DNA of 64,000 nt from Pseudoalteromonas rhizosphaerae (GCF_902498845.1 NZ_CABVLM010000003.1:310001-374000); one strand, 5' to 3'; shown: positions 42,312-51,983, numbered from the stretch's first letter. The notes: a model not told the origin generated them from the letters alone. Numbers and translations are program-made.

Positions 42312-44462
42312 TTAAAATGCGTAGCTGATACCGGCATTAACCGAGCGACCTTGTCCTGCTAATTGACTGAAGCCTTGGCTCATATCTGTTTTAAAATCAG
42401 CAATACTGACCCCACCTAAAGGCTGCTGGTAGTATTCGTCAAGTAAGTTAGTAATTGCCAACTTAACTGTTAGCTTATCCCATGTCGCCTTGGTTGCTAA
42501 ATTCACTAAGCTATAGTTGGCTGATAGATTTTCAATACGACGTGGATCTACACGCGTTTTGCTATCTACCCACTCCCAGCTCAATGAGTTTTGCCATTTA
42601 CCGAGTTGTTGCTCAAGGGCTATTTTGCTATGCAGTGGCATTATTTGATATAACGGCTCATCACTGTCATCACGCTCGCCATGGGTGCTAGTAAGCGCGG
42701 CGGTTAAATCCCATGTGCCTGCATTTTTACTATCAACAACACGGATAATACCTTCAAGCTTAGTGCCATAAAGTGTGGCGTCTAAATTGGTAAATTGCAG
42801 GGTATTACGCTCAGTTAATGCCTTATCTGTGCGGTTAGTACTGCCAACAACAGTAACATCAATATAATCATTTACTTGGGTATACCAAGCGTTAGCTGTT
42901 ATTTGCCACTGACCATCTTCTGCCGATTTAGTGTAACTGGTGCTGATGGTATGCGCGGTTTCGGCTACTAAGTCTGGGTTACCAATATAACCATTACCAT
43001 CACCAAACCAACCAATCATACTGGTCGACATTGTGCTGACACCCCAGCTATAACGTTCATATAAATTAGGCGCATGATTTTTACGTGCTAAGCCAAATTG
43101 TAGTTCATCTTCATTAGTAATTTGGTAGCGTAATAATAGGCTGGCATCCACAAGCGTGTCACTGCGCGCGCGATCCATGGCATTAAACTCTTTTGCAGCA
43201 TCTTTATTTGGATCTGCCATATTCATTGCAGGCATACTTCCCATACCTGACATTCCATTCATGCCATCACCCATGTCTGAATATGGCTGCACTTCACCGG
43301 TATCCGTTTGCACATATTCAATACGCGTACCAGCAGAGACCCACCACTTGTTATTTAGCTGCTTTTGCAGCTCAGCAAAACCGGTGTAGCGGTCACGTTC
43401 ACCGTCATTAATATTTACATAGTCGTTAGGCCCCATCATCATTGAGCCTTCAATCGCAGGCCACCAATCATCAATGCGGTAACCATAGTATTCTTGGCCG
43501 AGCAGTAATACAGTGTCAGCATCAAAGTCTAAACGCCAATTAAGTTGATAACTGATATCTTGCGCGTCGGTATTCATCGGCATCATGCCGGTTTTTTCAG
43601 CGCTGAAAAAACCCATTTCGTGCTTTACATCATTAAAGTTTATTTGCGCTCGAAACTCACCACTTTCAAGCTGGCGTTTATACTGAGTGACTATGCCATA
43701 ACTGGTGTTATCCGTCATATCCATATATTGATTAGCAAAGCCCTGAAAGGGTATTTTTTGATGCGTTAATTTAACCACTAGCTGTTGTTTTTCATCTCGC
43801 AGCGCTGCAGTTAATGCATGATTTTGCACGCGATATAGAGTATCTAATACTAAATCACCATTACCATCGTCATAACTATCAGCGTCTTCAAAGGCACCTT
43901 GATAATTTAAACTAAAGCTGTCACTGGCAAGTCGTGCGCCAACACCAACCGCTTGCGCATTATTTACACTGCGATACTGCGCCGACACATAACCTGAATG
44001 CCACACTAACATATCACTCTCACCATATTGCGGAGCAATGGTGTTTACTACAATAACGCCGGCAATGTTATCTCCACCAGCGCTTACTGGCGAAATACCT
44101 GCAATCACTTGATAAGACGATAGCTGATTAGCCGAAATATAAGATAATGGTGGGTTCATCTGATTGCCACAGGCCGCAGTAATATCTGCGCCATCGACCA
44201 GTACTTTAACTCTATCGCCCATCATGCCATTTAATATAGGTAAACTAGAAATTCCACCTGCCGCAGAGAAATCCACCCCCAACTCAGTTAAAAGCTGTTC
44301 AGCAGAACCTAAATTTGCATGGCTGTTAACGTTTTGGCCCTGTACTTCAATCACTTCAATTGAATCATCAGCCAGTACATAAGGAGAGACTAAACTCGCA
44401 ATGCAAAGTGCTAACGGAGAAAGTGCATAACGTGAATTGATAGGTGGATTGTGGTTGCTCAT
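42312..44462 (-). CDS. TonB-dependent copper receptor, OprC/NosA-like
   Basis: A 716-residue outer-membrane receptor: signal sequence (to about 31), plug domain (about 35-145) and a 22-strand barrel ending in Phe (ISYAF). The copper-binding residues known for OprC can be placed: CxxxM at Cys98/Met102 (ACGNQM) and HxM at His281/Met283 (KHEMGF). An extracellular loop near 400 is very Met-rich (DMGDGMNGMSGMGSM…). It should take up copper or a copper complex. The TonB box is in the segment DSIEVIEVQG. A 15-bp palindrome 67 nt upstream may be its operator. Confidence 0.9.
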   Translation of the reverse strand: MSNHNPPINSRYALSPLALCIASLVSPYVLADDSIEVIEVQGQNVNSHANLGSAEQLLTELGVDFSAAGGISSLPILNGMMGDRVKVLVDGADITAACGNQMNPPLSYISANQLSSYQVIAGISPVSAGGDNIAGVIVVNTIAPQYGESDMLVWHSGYVSAQYRSVNNAQAVGVGARLASDSFSLNYQGAFEDADSYDDGNGDLVLDTLYRVQNHALTAALRDEKQQLVVKLTHQKIPFQGFANQYMDMTDNTSYGIVTQYKRQLESGEFRAQINFNDVKHEMGFFSAEKTGMMPMNTDAQDISYQLNWRLDFDADTVLLLGQEYYGYRIDDWWPAIEGSMMMGPNDYVNINDGERDRYTGFAELQKQLNNKWWVSAGTRIEYVQTDTGEVQPYSDMGDGMNGMSGMGSMPAMNMADPNKDAAKEFNAMDRARSDTLVDASLLLRYQITNEDELQFGLARKNHAPNLYERYSWGVSTMSTSMIGWFGDGNGYIGNPDLVAETAHTISTSYTKSAEDGQWQITANAWYTQVNDYIDVTVVGSTNRTDKALTERNTLQFTNLDATLYGTKLEGIIRVVDSKNAGTWDLTAALTSTHGERDDSDEPLYQIMPLHSKIALEQQLGKWQNSLSWEWVDSKTRVDPRRIENLSANYSLVNLATKATWDKLTVKLAITNLLDEYYQQPLGGVSIADFKTDMSQGFSQLAGQGRSVNAGISYAF

Positions 44463-44909
44463 TTTATTCTTTAATTACAGCAGGTTTAAGATAAGCAAAG
44501 TATATAACTTGACGACAACACTGAACACGCGACAAATTGTCGCACCCCAAGCTCTGACTCGATGTTTATTGTTCTTATTTTAAACACGCTAATAACTTTT
44601 AAAAGGCTGTTAGAACACTAAAAACATAAAATAGCCACAACCACTGAAAATTTATTTTTCATCAGCATGCCGCTTAATAACCAAGGTGAATATATCAAGT
44701 CATTGAAAATTAGAACGTTCCTATTCAGCCAAAAACACTGCAATCTAAAATCGTATTTTCTGCTCTAAATACACTGTTTTTAGTGCAAGACGCTGACTTA
44801 TTTTTATCATACAATCGCGGTTTAATTGGTTCTTCAAAATTGCAGTTTCCTGCTTTTTATTAAATAAATCATTCATATTTTGTCGTCAGTCTTTTTACAA
44901 GGGTTATCT
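44463..44909. other. divergent intergenic region, copper receptor / MFS exporter
   Basis: About 450 bases without a gene. Besides the palindrome at 44529-44543 it contains an 8-bp GAACGTTC palindrome near 44712. AAGGG at 44899-44903 is the MFS ribosome site. Confidence 0.45.
44529..44543. promoter_or_regulatory. 15-bp perfect palindrome upstream of the copper receptor
   Basis: GCGACAA-A-TTGTCGC, perfect 7-bp arms around one base, 67 nt before the receptor start. It is GC-rich within an AT-rich gap, as expected for a repressor site. The regulator is unknown. Confidence 0.5.
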
Positions 44910-46112
44910 ATGTCACCTGAACCTAGCGTCGTGAACAATACGCTAAGCACTACCGCTATTTTGTTAGTACTTGCACTGGGTACTTTTATTTTAGGATTAT
45001 CGGAATTTTCGATGATGCCGATGCTGCCATTGTTCAGCGAAACATTTGCCTCAACACCAGCACAAAGCGGTTATACCATTAGCGCCTATGCGATTGGCGT
45101 AGTGATCGGCGCACCGTTTTTTATGATCACCACAGCAAACATGCGCAAGCGTAATGCTTTGCTATTATTTGTGTCGATGATGTTTATATTTAACGGCTTA
45201 AGCGCATTTGCTAATTCGTTAGAGCAGCTTATATTATTTCGCTTTTTAAGTGGTTTACCCCACGGAGCTTATTTTGCTGTTGCCATTTTATTAGCCGCAG
45301 ATATAGCACCTGCCAATAAACGCGCCAGCTTTATGTCTAAAGTATTTATGGGCCTTACCATAGCAACGATTGTTGGCGTACCTATGGTTACTTTAGTCGG
45401 TCAAAATTTTAGTTGGCGTTATTGTTTAGCGGGCACCGCAGTACTGGCACTTGTTGCGTTAATTCTAATTGTAAAGTTCATACCAAACACAAAAAATTCA
45501 GCCCCTTCGTCGTTATTAAGCGAGTTGAGCGTACTGAAAAATAAGCTGGTTTGGTCAATTTTAGGGATCATTATTGTTGGCTTTGGCGGGGTGTTTTGCA
45601 TTTATACTTATATTGCCGATACAATTTTAGTGGTCACCCACACACCAGCCTACACTATATCAATTGCGATGGTTATGTTCGGTATTGGTTGTACGCTGGG
45701 CAACTATATTTTAGGTAAAGCGGCGGATCATTCGCCCCTTAAAACCACTGGTATAGCACTTGTTGGCGCAATCGTTTTTGCTACAACTTATGTAATGGCA
45801 AGCCATAACATTTGGTTACTTTATGCAGTTATATTTTTTATTGGTTTTAGTGTCGGACTTGGCACAGTTATCCAAACTATGTTGATGGATGTATCTCCGC
45901 ATGGGCACGCAATGATTGGCGCACTTGTACAATGCGCATTCAATACTGCAAATGCAATAGGTCCTTGGGTTGGCGGCTTAGCAATTGCACAAGGCGCGCA
46001 ACCTAATCAAACCGGCTATGTCGCCGCAGTGTTATTTGCTGGTGGATTTATTATGTGGTTACTGAGTGCATTGCAAATGGGTAAACAAAAACCGCAACTA
46101 GTTGCCCCATAA
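44910..46112 (+). CDS. MFS exporter (AraJ/sugar-efflux DHA1-like)
   Basis: A 400-residue major facilitator with 12 predicted helices. The N-terminal half shows LGTFILGLSEFSMMPMLPLFS and the GLPHGAYFAVAILLAADIAPANKRASFMSKVFMGLT stretch typical of AraJ/YdhP-type arabinose or drug efflux proteins. ATG 44910 is used because AAGGG (44899-44903) is 6 nt upstream; the in-frame TTG at 44880 has no ribosome site. It is divergent from the copper receptor across 450 nt, so any functional link is uncertain. A long hairpin terminates it. Confidence 0.88.
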   Translation: MSPEPSVVNNTLSTTAILLVLALGTFILGLSEFSMMPMLPLFSETFASTPAQSGYTISAYAIGVVIGAPFFMITTANMRKRNALLLFVSMMFIFNGLSAFANSLEQLILFRFLSGLPHGAYFAVAILLAADIAPANKRASFMSKVFMGLTIATIVGVPMVTLVGQNFSWRYCLAGTAVLALVALILIVKFIPNTKNSAPSSLLSELSVLKNKLVWSILGIIIVGFGGVFCIYTYIADTILVVTHTPAYTISIAMVMFGIGCTLGNYILGKAADHSPLKTTGIALVGAIVFATTYVMASHNIWLLYAVIFFIGFSVGLGTVIQTMLMDVSPHGHAMIGALVQCAFNTANAIGPWVGGLAIAQGAQPNQTGYVAAVLFAGGFIMWLLSALQMGKQKPQLVAP

Positions 46113-46119
46113 AACAGCA

Positions 46120-46154
46120 CTACACTCTGCGTACTTTAAGCACGCAGAGTGTAG
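46120..46154. terminator. bidirectional terminator between MFS and XRE genes
   Basis: Perfect 13-bp arms CTACACTCTGCGT (46120-46132) and its complement (46142-46154), 9-nt loop, between convergent genes. Confidence 0.8.
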
Positions 46155-46157
46155 AAT

Positions 46158-46355
46158 TTATACCTCTTCATCTTGAAAGATATCTTCAATTTTTAATTTA
46201 AATAAACGAGCTGCTTTAAACGCTAATGGTAAACTAGGATCGAACTTGCCTTTTTCGATAGCATTCACCGTTTGCCTTGATACATCAAGTAGCTCTGCTA
46301 ATTTTGCCTGAGTAAGGTCATGCTCCGCGCGCAATACTTTAAGGCGGTTTTTCAT
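46158..46355 (-). CDS. small XRE-family HTH regulator
   Basis: A 65-residue protein that is only a Cro/CI-type helix-turn-helix: MKNRLKVLRAEHDLTQAKLAELLDVSRQTVNAIEKG and an acidic tail (IEDIFQDEEV). Its ATG overlaps the stop of the upstream membrane-protein gene by 4 nt (ATGA), so the two are translated together. This pair (membrane protein plus XRE) is widespread. The XRE protein most likely represses the operon through the palindrome at 46799-46820. Confidence 0.92.
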   Translation of the reverse strand: MKNRLKVLRAEHDLTQAKLAELLDVSRQTVNAIEKGKFDPSLPLAFKAARLFKLKIEDIFQDEEV

Positions 46356-46786
46356 TCTTCGTCCTCAGCGCCAAGTTGTTTATTCATCACTACCACAGAC
46401 ACTAAATAAGTTATCCCCATAAACATCACTAAATGGGAAATCCCTTGTCGAAACGAAATTACCCCGCTCGTTTGTAATACCGAGTATGCTAAACCAAATA
46501 CTAAACTCCCTCCTAAGGTAATCGCCATCGCATTTAAATGTAACCGTTGCTGCAATTCATCTAAGCCAGCTAAATGGCGTTTATTTGCCATAATCATCAT
46601 AATACCTGCGAAAACATTAACCATAATTGCCACTATACTAAGTAGCGTGTTCTGCTCGTCCCACAGCAACAATGGCCCGAATGACGCAAGCGCCAAAGTT
46701 AAAACCCACGCCAGAGTCCACTTTGCTAAATAAACAGTGTTTAGTTTGTTGCGTTGTTTGAATGTTAATCCTGTTTGTTGTTTCAT
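46352..46786 (-). CDS. four-helix membrane protein paired with XRE regulator
   Basis: A 144-residue protein with four hydrophobic segments (about 22-45, 50-70, 88-108, 115-135), a basic N-terminus and an acidic C-terminus (LGAEDEE). Between helices 2 and 3 lies ANKRHLAGLDELQQRLHLNAM, a cytosolic amphipathic stretch common to this family. Function unknown. It is the first gene of a two-gene operon with the XRE regulator, and its start is 13 nt downstream of a 22-bp operator-like palindrome. Confidence 0.8.
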   Translation of the reverse strand: MKQQTGLTFKQRNKLNTVYLAKWTLAWVLTLALASFGPLLLWDEQNTLLSIVAIMVNVFAGIMMIMANKRHLAGLDELQQRLHLNAMAITLGGSLVFGLAYSVLQTSGVISFRQGISHLVMFMGITYLVSVVVMNKQLGAEDEE

Positions 46787-46798
46787 GCTCTCGCCTTT

Positions 46799-46820
46799 TT
46801 AGTCAAGTAAACTTGACTAA
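46799..46820. promoter_or_regulatory. near-ideal operator palindrome for the XRE pair
   Basis: Perfect 10-bp arms TTAGTCAAGT (46799-46808) and ACTTGACTAA (46811-46820) around AA. A third half-site, AGTCAAG, is at 46843-46849. It sits just upstream of the start codon, overlapping the expected promoter, which suits autorepression. Confidence 0.7.
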
Positions 46821-47018
46821 GTATTGTTGAGGCTCACAGAAAAGTCAAGCAAGCTTTACATAAAGTAATGTATATCAGACATAGCTTGTACCGTGACTGT
46901 TTAATAAAGCTTTTTAACGTTTAACTCAGAATATTGTATTAACTTATTGCTTGCAGTAGGATAAAACAAAGCTGTTTAAAGCAACCTCAATTTTAACAAT
47001 AACAATGATGAGCCCTGC

Positions 47019-50000
47019 ATGCGTAAATCTGTTTTCTTTGTCGGTGAATGGCAAGTAACACCTGCCACCAATAGCTTACGACGAGGTGCGCAAGTCAAAC
47101 AACTTGAGCCCAAAGCGATGGATGTTTTATTGTTATTATGCGAAAAACAAGGAGAATTAGTTAGCAGTGACGAGATCATTAACCATTGTTGGCGCACTGT
47201 TGCGGTGGGCGATAATCCATTGCACAAAGTTATCACGCAATTACGTAAAGCATTTGACGACAAAGCCAGTGATCCGCAATACATAGAGACAATCCGCAAG
47301 CGCGGCTACCGCGTTATCGCCAAAATAGAGCTGCCTCTCGATGAAGAACAAAAAGCCAGCCATATAAAATGGCAAGGCAGCTCACCCTTTGTTGGCTTAA
47401 GCGCGTTTACTCCCAATGAAGCCGATGTTTTTTTTGGCCGCAGCAAGCAAATAAACACACTATTACAACGGGTATCGGCACAAATAAGTTTTGGCCGTGC
47501 TTTTAGCTTATTGCTCGGCTCTAGCGGCTCAGGTAAATCATCTTTGGTCAATGCAGGTATATTACCGGCATTAATGAGTGAGTCAGGCTTTGATGGCTTT
47601 CGGGTTGAGTCATACTGCCAACTTGATTTTGCTGATATAACTAAAGATCGGTTATTTCTCGATTTAGCCTCTACCCTACTTGATTTAGAAATAAACGACG
47701 CCCCGGTACTTAGCGATATGAGTGCCGACACTTTGAGCGAGTTATTACAAAACGCGCCCGAGCAAGTTATTGAGCGTTGCCAAATGGCTTTAAAGCAAAG
47801 CCAAACACCCCATATAAAACCGTATTTATTTTTATTTATCGACCGCCTTGAAGTATTACTGTCGTCGCCAGTATTTAGCGAGCAAGAGCGCAGCCAGTTT
47901 TTAACAATTATAGAGTTACTGGCCACCAGTAACTGCATGATTATATTTAGCGCCTGTCGAAATGACTTTTATCCGCAAGTGGTTAATCAACCTAGCTTAA
48001 TGGCGGGCAAAGCCAATGGCGCCCATTTTGACTTACTGCCGCCCACTCGCACTGAATTAAAACAGATGATCCGCCTGCCAGCTTTAGCCGCAGGGCTTAG
48101 TTGGCAGCTTGACCCTGAGCACCAAACCCCACTGGATGAAATGCTCTGTAACGACACCGCCAATAACCCCGATGCCCTGCCAATGCTGCAATACACGTTG
48201 CAACAACTGTACTTACAGCGCAGCGAAAACGATGAGCTATTAGTCTCACAATACCAAGCATTGGGCGGTATTGAAGGCGCGATTGGTAAAAAAGCCGAGC
48301 ACGTTTTTACACAACAGCCCAAGCAACAACAATCCCAGCTGAGCTTGGTATTATCAAAACTCATTACCCTGCACGCTGATGGCGAAACCCTCACCAGCCG
48401 CGCAGCCCGTTGGGATGAACTCACCACCCCGGCACAAACACAACTTGCACAAGCGATGGTCGATAGCCGCTTATTTGTATCGCACCTTAAAAACGAGCAA
48501 GCCTGTTTTAGTTTGGCACACGAAGCGCTACTACGTCAGTGGCAACGCGCCATAGACTGGATAAACCAACACCAACAAAGCTTAGCCATTAAAAGTCGCT
48601 TACAAATCGCCACCGAGCGTTGGTTAAACGAGCAAAAACATGCCGACTTTTTATTAGCCCAGGGCAAGCCGTTACAAGAAGCACAAAGCCTGATAAATAA
48701 CGCTATGTTTACCCTCAGCGCTGCTGAACTGAGCTTAATTAAAGCATCAAACCGCAGGGCAAAACGCAAAAAAAGAGTGTTACAAGCCACCGCGGTTGCA
48801 CTTATTTTACTCAGTTTTATAGCCACCTTTATGAGCGTACGCAGCTACCACGCCGAGCAAGTCGCGCAGCAAAAACGCTTAGAAGCCGAAAGCCTACTTG
48901 GTTTTATGGTGGGTGAATTTGCCGATAAACTGCGTAGCGTTAAACGTATGGATTTGCTCGATGGTATTAGCAATAAAGCGCTGGAGTATTTTACTAATCA
49001 AGCTGATGAGGACAACTCTCTCTTTCGCTTTACAGACCAAAAAACCGAATTTAACAACCGCTTTCAATATGCACAAACCCTTGAGGCAATGGGAGAAGTG
49101 GCCTATTCCCGCGGTAAAACCGACGAAGCATTTACCGCGTTTGAGAGCGCCCGCACCCGACTTGAGGCATTATTAAAAACCCAACCTAGCAACTTAGAGT
49201 TACTTACGCTTGCGGGTGCCAATGCCTTTTGGTTAGGGCAGCTTCATTATGATAAAAGTGATTACGCTGCCACAGAGCCAATGTTTAAAAAATACCAAGC
49301 CTATAGTGAAACAATGTACTCCCTAGCACCCAATGACTTTAACTCCATTATGGAGTTGTCTTATTCACATAACTCTCTCGGCTCGTTATATTTAAAACAA
49401 TTTAACTACACTGCTGCAAAACAAAGCTTCACAGAGTCGCTAAATCTTAAAAACAAAGCACTCGAGCTTAAACCCAACAATAAAAACTTATTACGTGATA
49501 AAACAGATACAATTAGCTGGCTTGCCAGTACAGAAGAAAATTTGGGTAATTTTAATACGGCATTAACAATGTTAGAAAATGCATCTAATGAATTGAATAA
49601 TATTTTGGCACAATACCCCAATGATGCCAGTTTATTCAACAGTCTTGCTAACACTTATATACAACAGAGTTACTTGCTCAGCTATTTTCCTAATAAGCTA
49701 CGTGCCTATATAAAGGCAAAACAAGCCACAGAGGTAATAAATAAAGCCCGGCTTCAGGATCCAAAAAATAATAAGTTTCAACGTATGTATCATCAATTTT
49801 TAGCGCATCAATTGTTACTATCTGATGATGTAAACATAGACATGCGGATTGAAGGCATTATTAACTTTATTAAGGAAAAAAGCTTGTCTGATAAAAAGAT
49901 TGTAAATACACAGATTAGCCTTATTCACTATTTCATAAAAATAAAATCATGGCAAAAAGCACAAGAATTATTAGAAAAAATTGAAGGAAAAGTTGAAAAT

Positions 50001-50237
50001 AAAATAGTTATAATAAATATAAGCTTAATAAAAGCAAAATTAGCTGTTAATAAAAATGCACAAGTAAAATTATGTGAACAAGCTATTACCATCATGTCCG
50101 AAATTACAAAAACAACCCAAAGCGTAAAAATCACTTACCCGCTTGTACAAGCATATACATGCTTAAACAAAGAAAACGAAATTTCAGAAATAAAAGCAAG
50201 CCTAGTAAACTTAGGCATTAACAATTTTCAACTATGA
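47019..50237 (+). CDS. winged-helix / nSTAND1 ATPase / TPR membrane regulator
   Basis: A 1072-residue CadC-like transcription regulator. An OmpR/PhoB-type winged helix (1-102, LEPKAMDVLLLLCEKQGELVSSDEIINHCW) is followed by an nSTAND1 NTPase (about 122-520) with FVGLSAF, Walker A GSSGSGKSS (167-175) and Walker B LFLFIDRLE (about 268-276). A helical linker, one membrane helix (about 587-608) and a C-terminal sensor of TPR-like repeats (about 670-1072) complete it. It probably binds DNA from the inner membrane and uses NTP-driven switching when the periplasmic TPR part meets a ligand. The last 300 residues are markedly more AT-rich in codon use than the N-terminal half. Its stop overlaps a possible start of the next gene. 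Confidence 0.88.
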   Translation: MRKSVFFVGEWQVTPATNSLRRGAQVKQLEPKAMDVLLLLCEKQGELVSSDEIINHCWRTVAVGDNPLHKVITQLRKAFDDKASDPQYIETIRKRGYRVIAKIELPLDEEQKASHIKWQGSSPFVGLSAFTPNEADVFFGRSKQINTLLQRVSAQISFGRAFSLLLGSSGSGKSSLVNAGILPALMSESGFDGFRVESYCQLDFADITKDRLFLDLASTLLDLEINDAPVLSDMSADTLSELLQNAPEQVIERCQMALKQSQTPHIKPYLFLFIDRLEVLLSSPVFSEQERSQFLTIIELLATSNCMIIFSACRNDFYPQVVNQPSLMAGKANGAHFDLLPPTRTELKQMIRLPALAAGLSWQLDPEHQTPLDEMLCNDTANNPDALPMLQYTLQQLYLQRSENDELLVSQYQALGGIEGAIGKKAEHVFTQQPKQQQSQLSLVLSKLITLHADGETLTSRAARWDELTTPAQTQLAQAMVDSRLFVSHLKNEQACFSLAHEALLRQWQRAIDWINQHQQSLAIKSRLQIATERWLNEQKHADFLLAQGKPLQEAQSLINNAMFTLSAAELSLIKASNRRAKRKKRVLQATAVALILLSFIATFMSVRSYHAEQVAQQKRLEAESLLGFMVGEFADKLRSVKRMDLLDGISNKALEYFTNQADEDNSLFRFTDQKTEFNNRFQYAQTLEAMGEVAYSRGKTDEAFTAFESARTRLEALLKTQPSNLELLTLAGANAFWLGQLHYDKSDYAATEPMFKKYQAYSETMYSLAPNDFNSIMELSYSHNSLGSLYLKQFNYTAAKQSFTESLNLKNKALELKPNNKNLLRDKTDTISWLASTEENLGNFNTALTMLENASNELNNILAQYPNDASLFNSLANTYIQQSYLLSYFPNKLRAYIKAKQATEVINKARLQDPKNNKFQRMYHQFLAHQLLLSDDVNIDMRIEGIINFIKEKSLSDKKIVNTQISLIHYFIKIKSWQKAQELLEKIEGKVENKIVIINISLIKAKLAVNKNAQVKLCEQAITIMSEITKTTQSVKITYPLVQAYTCLNKENEISEIKASLVNLGINNFQL

Positions 50238-50260
50238 ACATTAATAAAAAAGGAAATAAT

Positions 50261-50638
50261 ATGAATAACAATCAAGAGCTAATTCACTTTACAGTAAAAA
50301 TTGAACTAGACAGTAACGACAGTGCCAATTTCACATACTTTAGAGATGGGAAAGAAGTATCTGGCGGTGGAGTTGTAAGAACTGAGACTGCAGGTATTTA
50401 CACATTAGAACCAACGACTATTACTAGCGGCTTTTTATTTACCGGAGCCACTATCACCAATAAAAAAGGTGATTGTGCCGGCGACTTTAGCTATAAAGTG
50501 AGTGATGACAGCCAATCAATCATCATTATAGACAGCAATGAAAATAATGGCACAGTGTGCTTAATTTTTAACGTTGAGTGTAATGGCAAAGCGTACGAAA
50601 GCGCTGACCCTCAAGTTGAAAATGAAGATATATTTTAA
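50261..50638 (+). CDS. small protein coupled to the nSTAND regulator
   Basis: A 125-residue acidic protein without signal peptide or membrane helix. It is beta-rich (IHFTVKIELDSND, FTYFRDGKEVSGGG, GFLFTGATITNKKG), with three cysteines and a C-terminal SADPQVENED motif. It may be one of the 'DP-EP' small proteins of Alteromonadales, but this is from memory and weak. AAGGAA lies 6 nt before ATG 50261; an in-frame ATG at 50234 overlaps the regulator's stop by 4 nt and cannot be excluded. It is followed by a terminator, so regulator and small protein form a two-gene unit. Confidence 0.7.
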   Translation: MNNNQELIHFTVKIELDSNDSANFTYFRDGKEVSGGGVVRTETAGIYTLEPTTITSGFLFTGATITNKKGDCAGDFSYKVSDDSQSIIIIDSNENNGTVCLIFNVECNGKAYESADPQVENEDIF

Positions 50639-50670
50639 TTAACAACACCTAAACAATTACTACAATATAC

Positions 50671-50700
50671 TTCGCAGACTCTTAAACTAGAGTCTGCGAA
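50671..50700 (+). terminator. terminator of the nSTAND regulator unit
   Basis: Perfect 11-bp arms TTCGCAGACTC (50671-50681) and its complement (50690-50700), 8-nt loop. Confidence 0.75.
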
Positions 50701-50819
50701 TAAATAAAAACAATAAAAATCAACACCTTAAAACCAGAAGATTACCAGAAGGTTTGTTTGCACTTTTTTAAGTAAATTTATAGACACCAAAAACGTATAG
50801 CAAAGCGTAAGGATCAAAC

Positions 50820-51815
50820 GTGTCTAAGCAAACAAATAATAATAACCAAGCACTTAATGCAAATAAGCAATCAACCGCTGCCGGTAAAACTCTGTCGACC
50901 TGCCTGTCACACATACAGTTTGGCGCATTAATAGAGCTATTTAATGGCACTGCTGAAGGCATTTTTGTTATTGATGAACAAGGCACGTTTGAGTTTGTTA
51001 ACCCGATGGCGGCGCAGCTTTTAGGCGACTCACAACAATCGTTAATTGGCCAAAGCTTACTGCCGTTTTTGCACGAAACAGATCGTGACAAATACATGTA
51101 TACGCTATTAAACTGGCTTGATATAAAAGACACTCGCCTTAACTTTGGCCCAAATGAAGTTAAAATAAATAAACTCGATGGCAGTATAATCGAAGCCGAT
51201 TTATCTATTTCTAACATGCCACAAAGCATTGCCTGTGCACAAAAGCTATACGTTTGTATATTACATGATTTAAGCGCGCATAAAGCGATATTTAATCGAT
51301 TAAAAATACAAGCCTCGACTGATCACTTAACCGGCCTTGCTAACCGTTTTACGCTTGATGAGTCATTAAATAAATTTTGGGCAGAGAGTATTCAAAGCCA
51401 TCAGCCTTTAAGCACAATACTGATTGATGTCGATCATTTTAAGAGGTTCAACGATACCTACGGCCATATTAAAGGCGATAAGTGCTTACAAAAAATAGCC
51501 AAGGTTATTTTGCAATGTATACCGTCAAGAGATTGTTTAGCCGCTCGTTATGGCGGTGAAGAATTTGCTGTTATTCTGCCACGTTGCAACCGTGATAGTG
51601 CCGCCGTTGTTGCCAGACATATTCAACAACAAATTAATGCGATGTCATTTACTGACATTGGCCTACCGCCAGAAGTTAAAGTAAGTGTGAGCCAAGGTAT
51701 TGCCTGCGAATTTGATAACCAATACCGCACCTGCGAAGCACTAATATGTGCCGCTGATACGGCTTTATATAGAGCAAAATCTGACGGCAGAAATAAAATT
51801 AGTATTAGTGCTTAA
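50820..51815 (+). CDS. PAS-GGDEF diguanylate cyclase
   Basis: A 331-residue cytoplasmic enzyme: PAS domain (about 35-150; ALIELFNGTAEGIFVIDEQGTFEFVNPMAAQLLG) and GGDEF domain (about 165-330), with RYGGEEFAVILPR at the active site. It should make c-di-GMP. The inhibitory RxxD site is missing: the four residues in that position read SRDC, so product feedback through this site is unlikely, in contrast to the propeller cyclase at 7-10 kb. The start is GTG with AAGGA (50809-50813) 6 nt upstream. It is transcribed alone after the nSTAND unit. Confidence 0.92.
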   Translation: MSKQTNNNNQALNANKQSTAAGKTLSTCLSHIQFGALIELFNGTAEGIFVIDEQGTFEFVNPMAAQLLGDSQQSLIGQSLLPFLHETDRDKYMYTLLNWLDIKDTRLNFGPNEVKINKLDGSIIEADLSISNMPQSIACAQKLYVCILHDLSAHKAIFNRLKIQASTDHLTGLANRFTLDESLNKFWAESIQSHQPLSTILIDVDHFKRFNDTYGHIKGDKCLQKIAKVILQCIPSRDCLAARYGGEEFAVILPRCNRDSAAVVARHIQQQINAMSFTDIGLPPEVKVSVSQGIACEFDNQYRTCEALICAADTALYRAKSDGRNKISISA

Positions 51816-51983
51816 TACGCTATAACGGTAAATAATTTGTCTATCAGTTACAGCTCGCTATTACTTTTTGCAGACAGAACTGCAACTTGTAAATAAAACA
51901 CACTAACAGTTACATAAGACGCAAAATATTAACAATTAAGGTGCATTGCTACTATGGTATTCTGATCTATTCTTTGTTGAGTA

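Noticed and set aside
47306..47938. 210-codon minus-strand frame opposite the nSTAND gene
   Set aside because: It lies wholly inside the conserved NTPase region, has no protein-like motifs, and its composition reflects the opposite strand.
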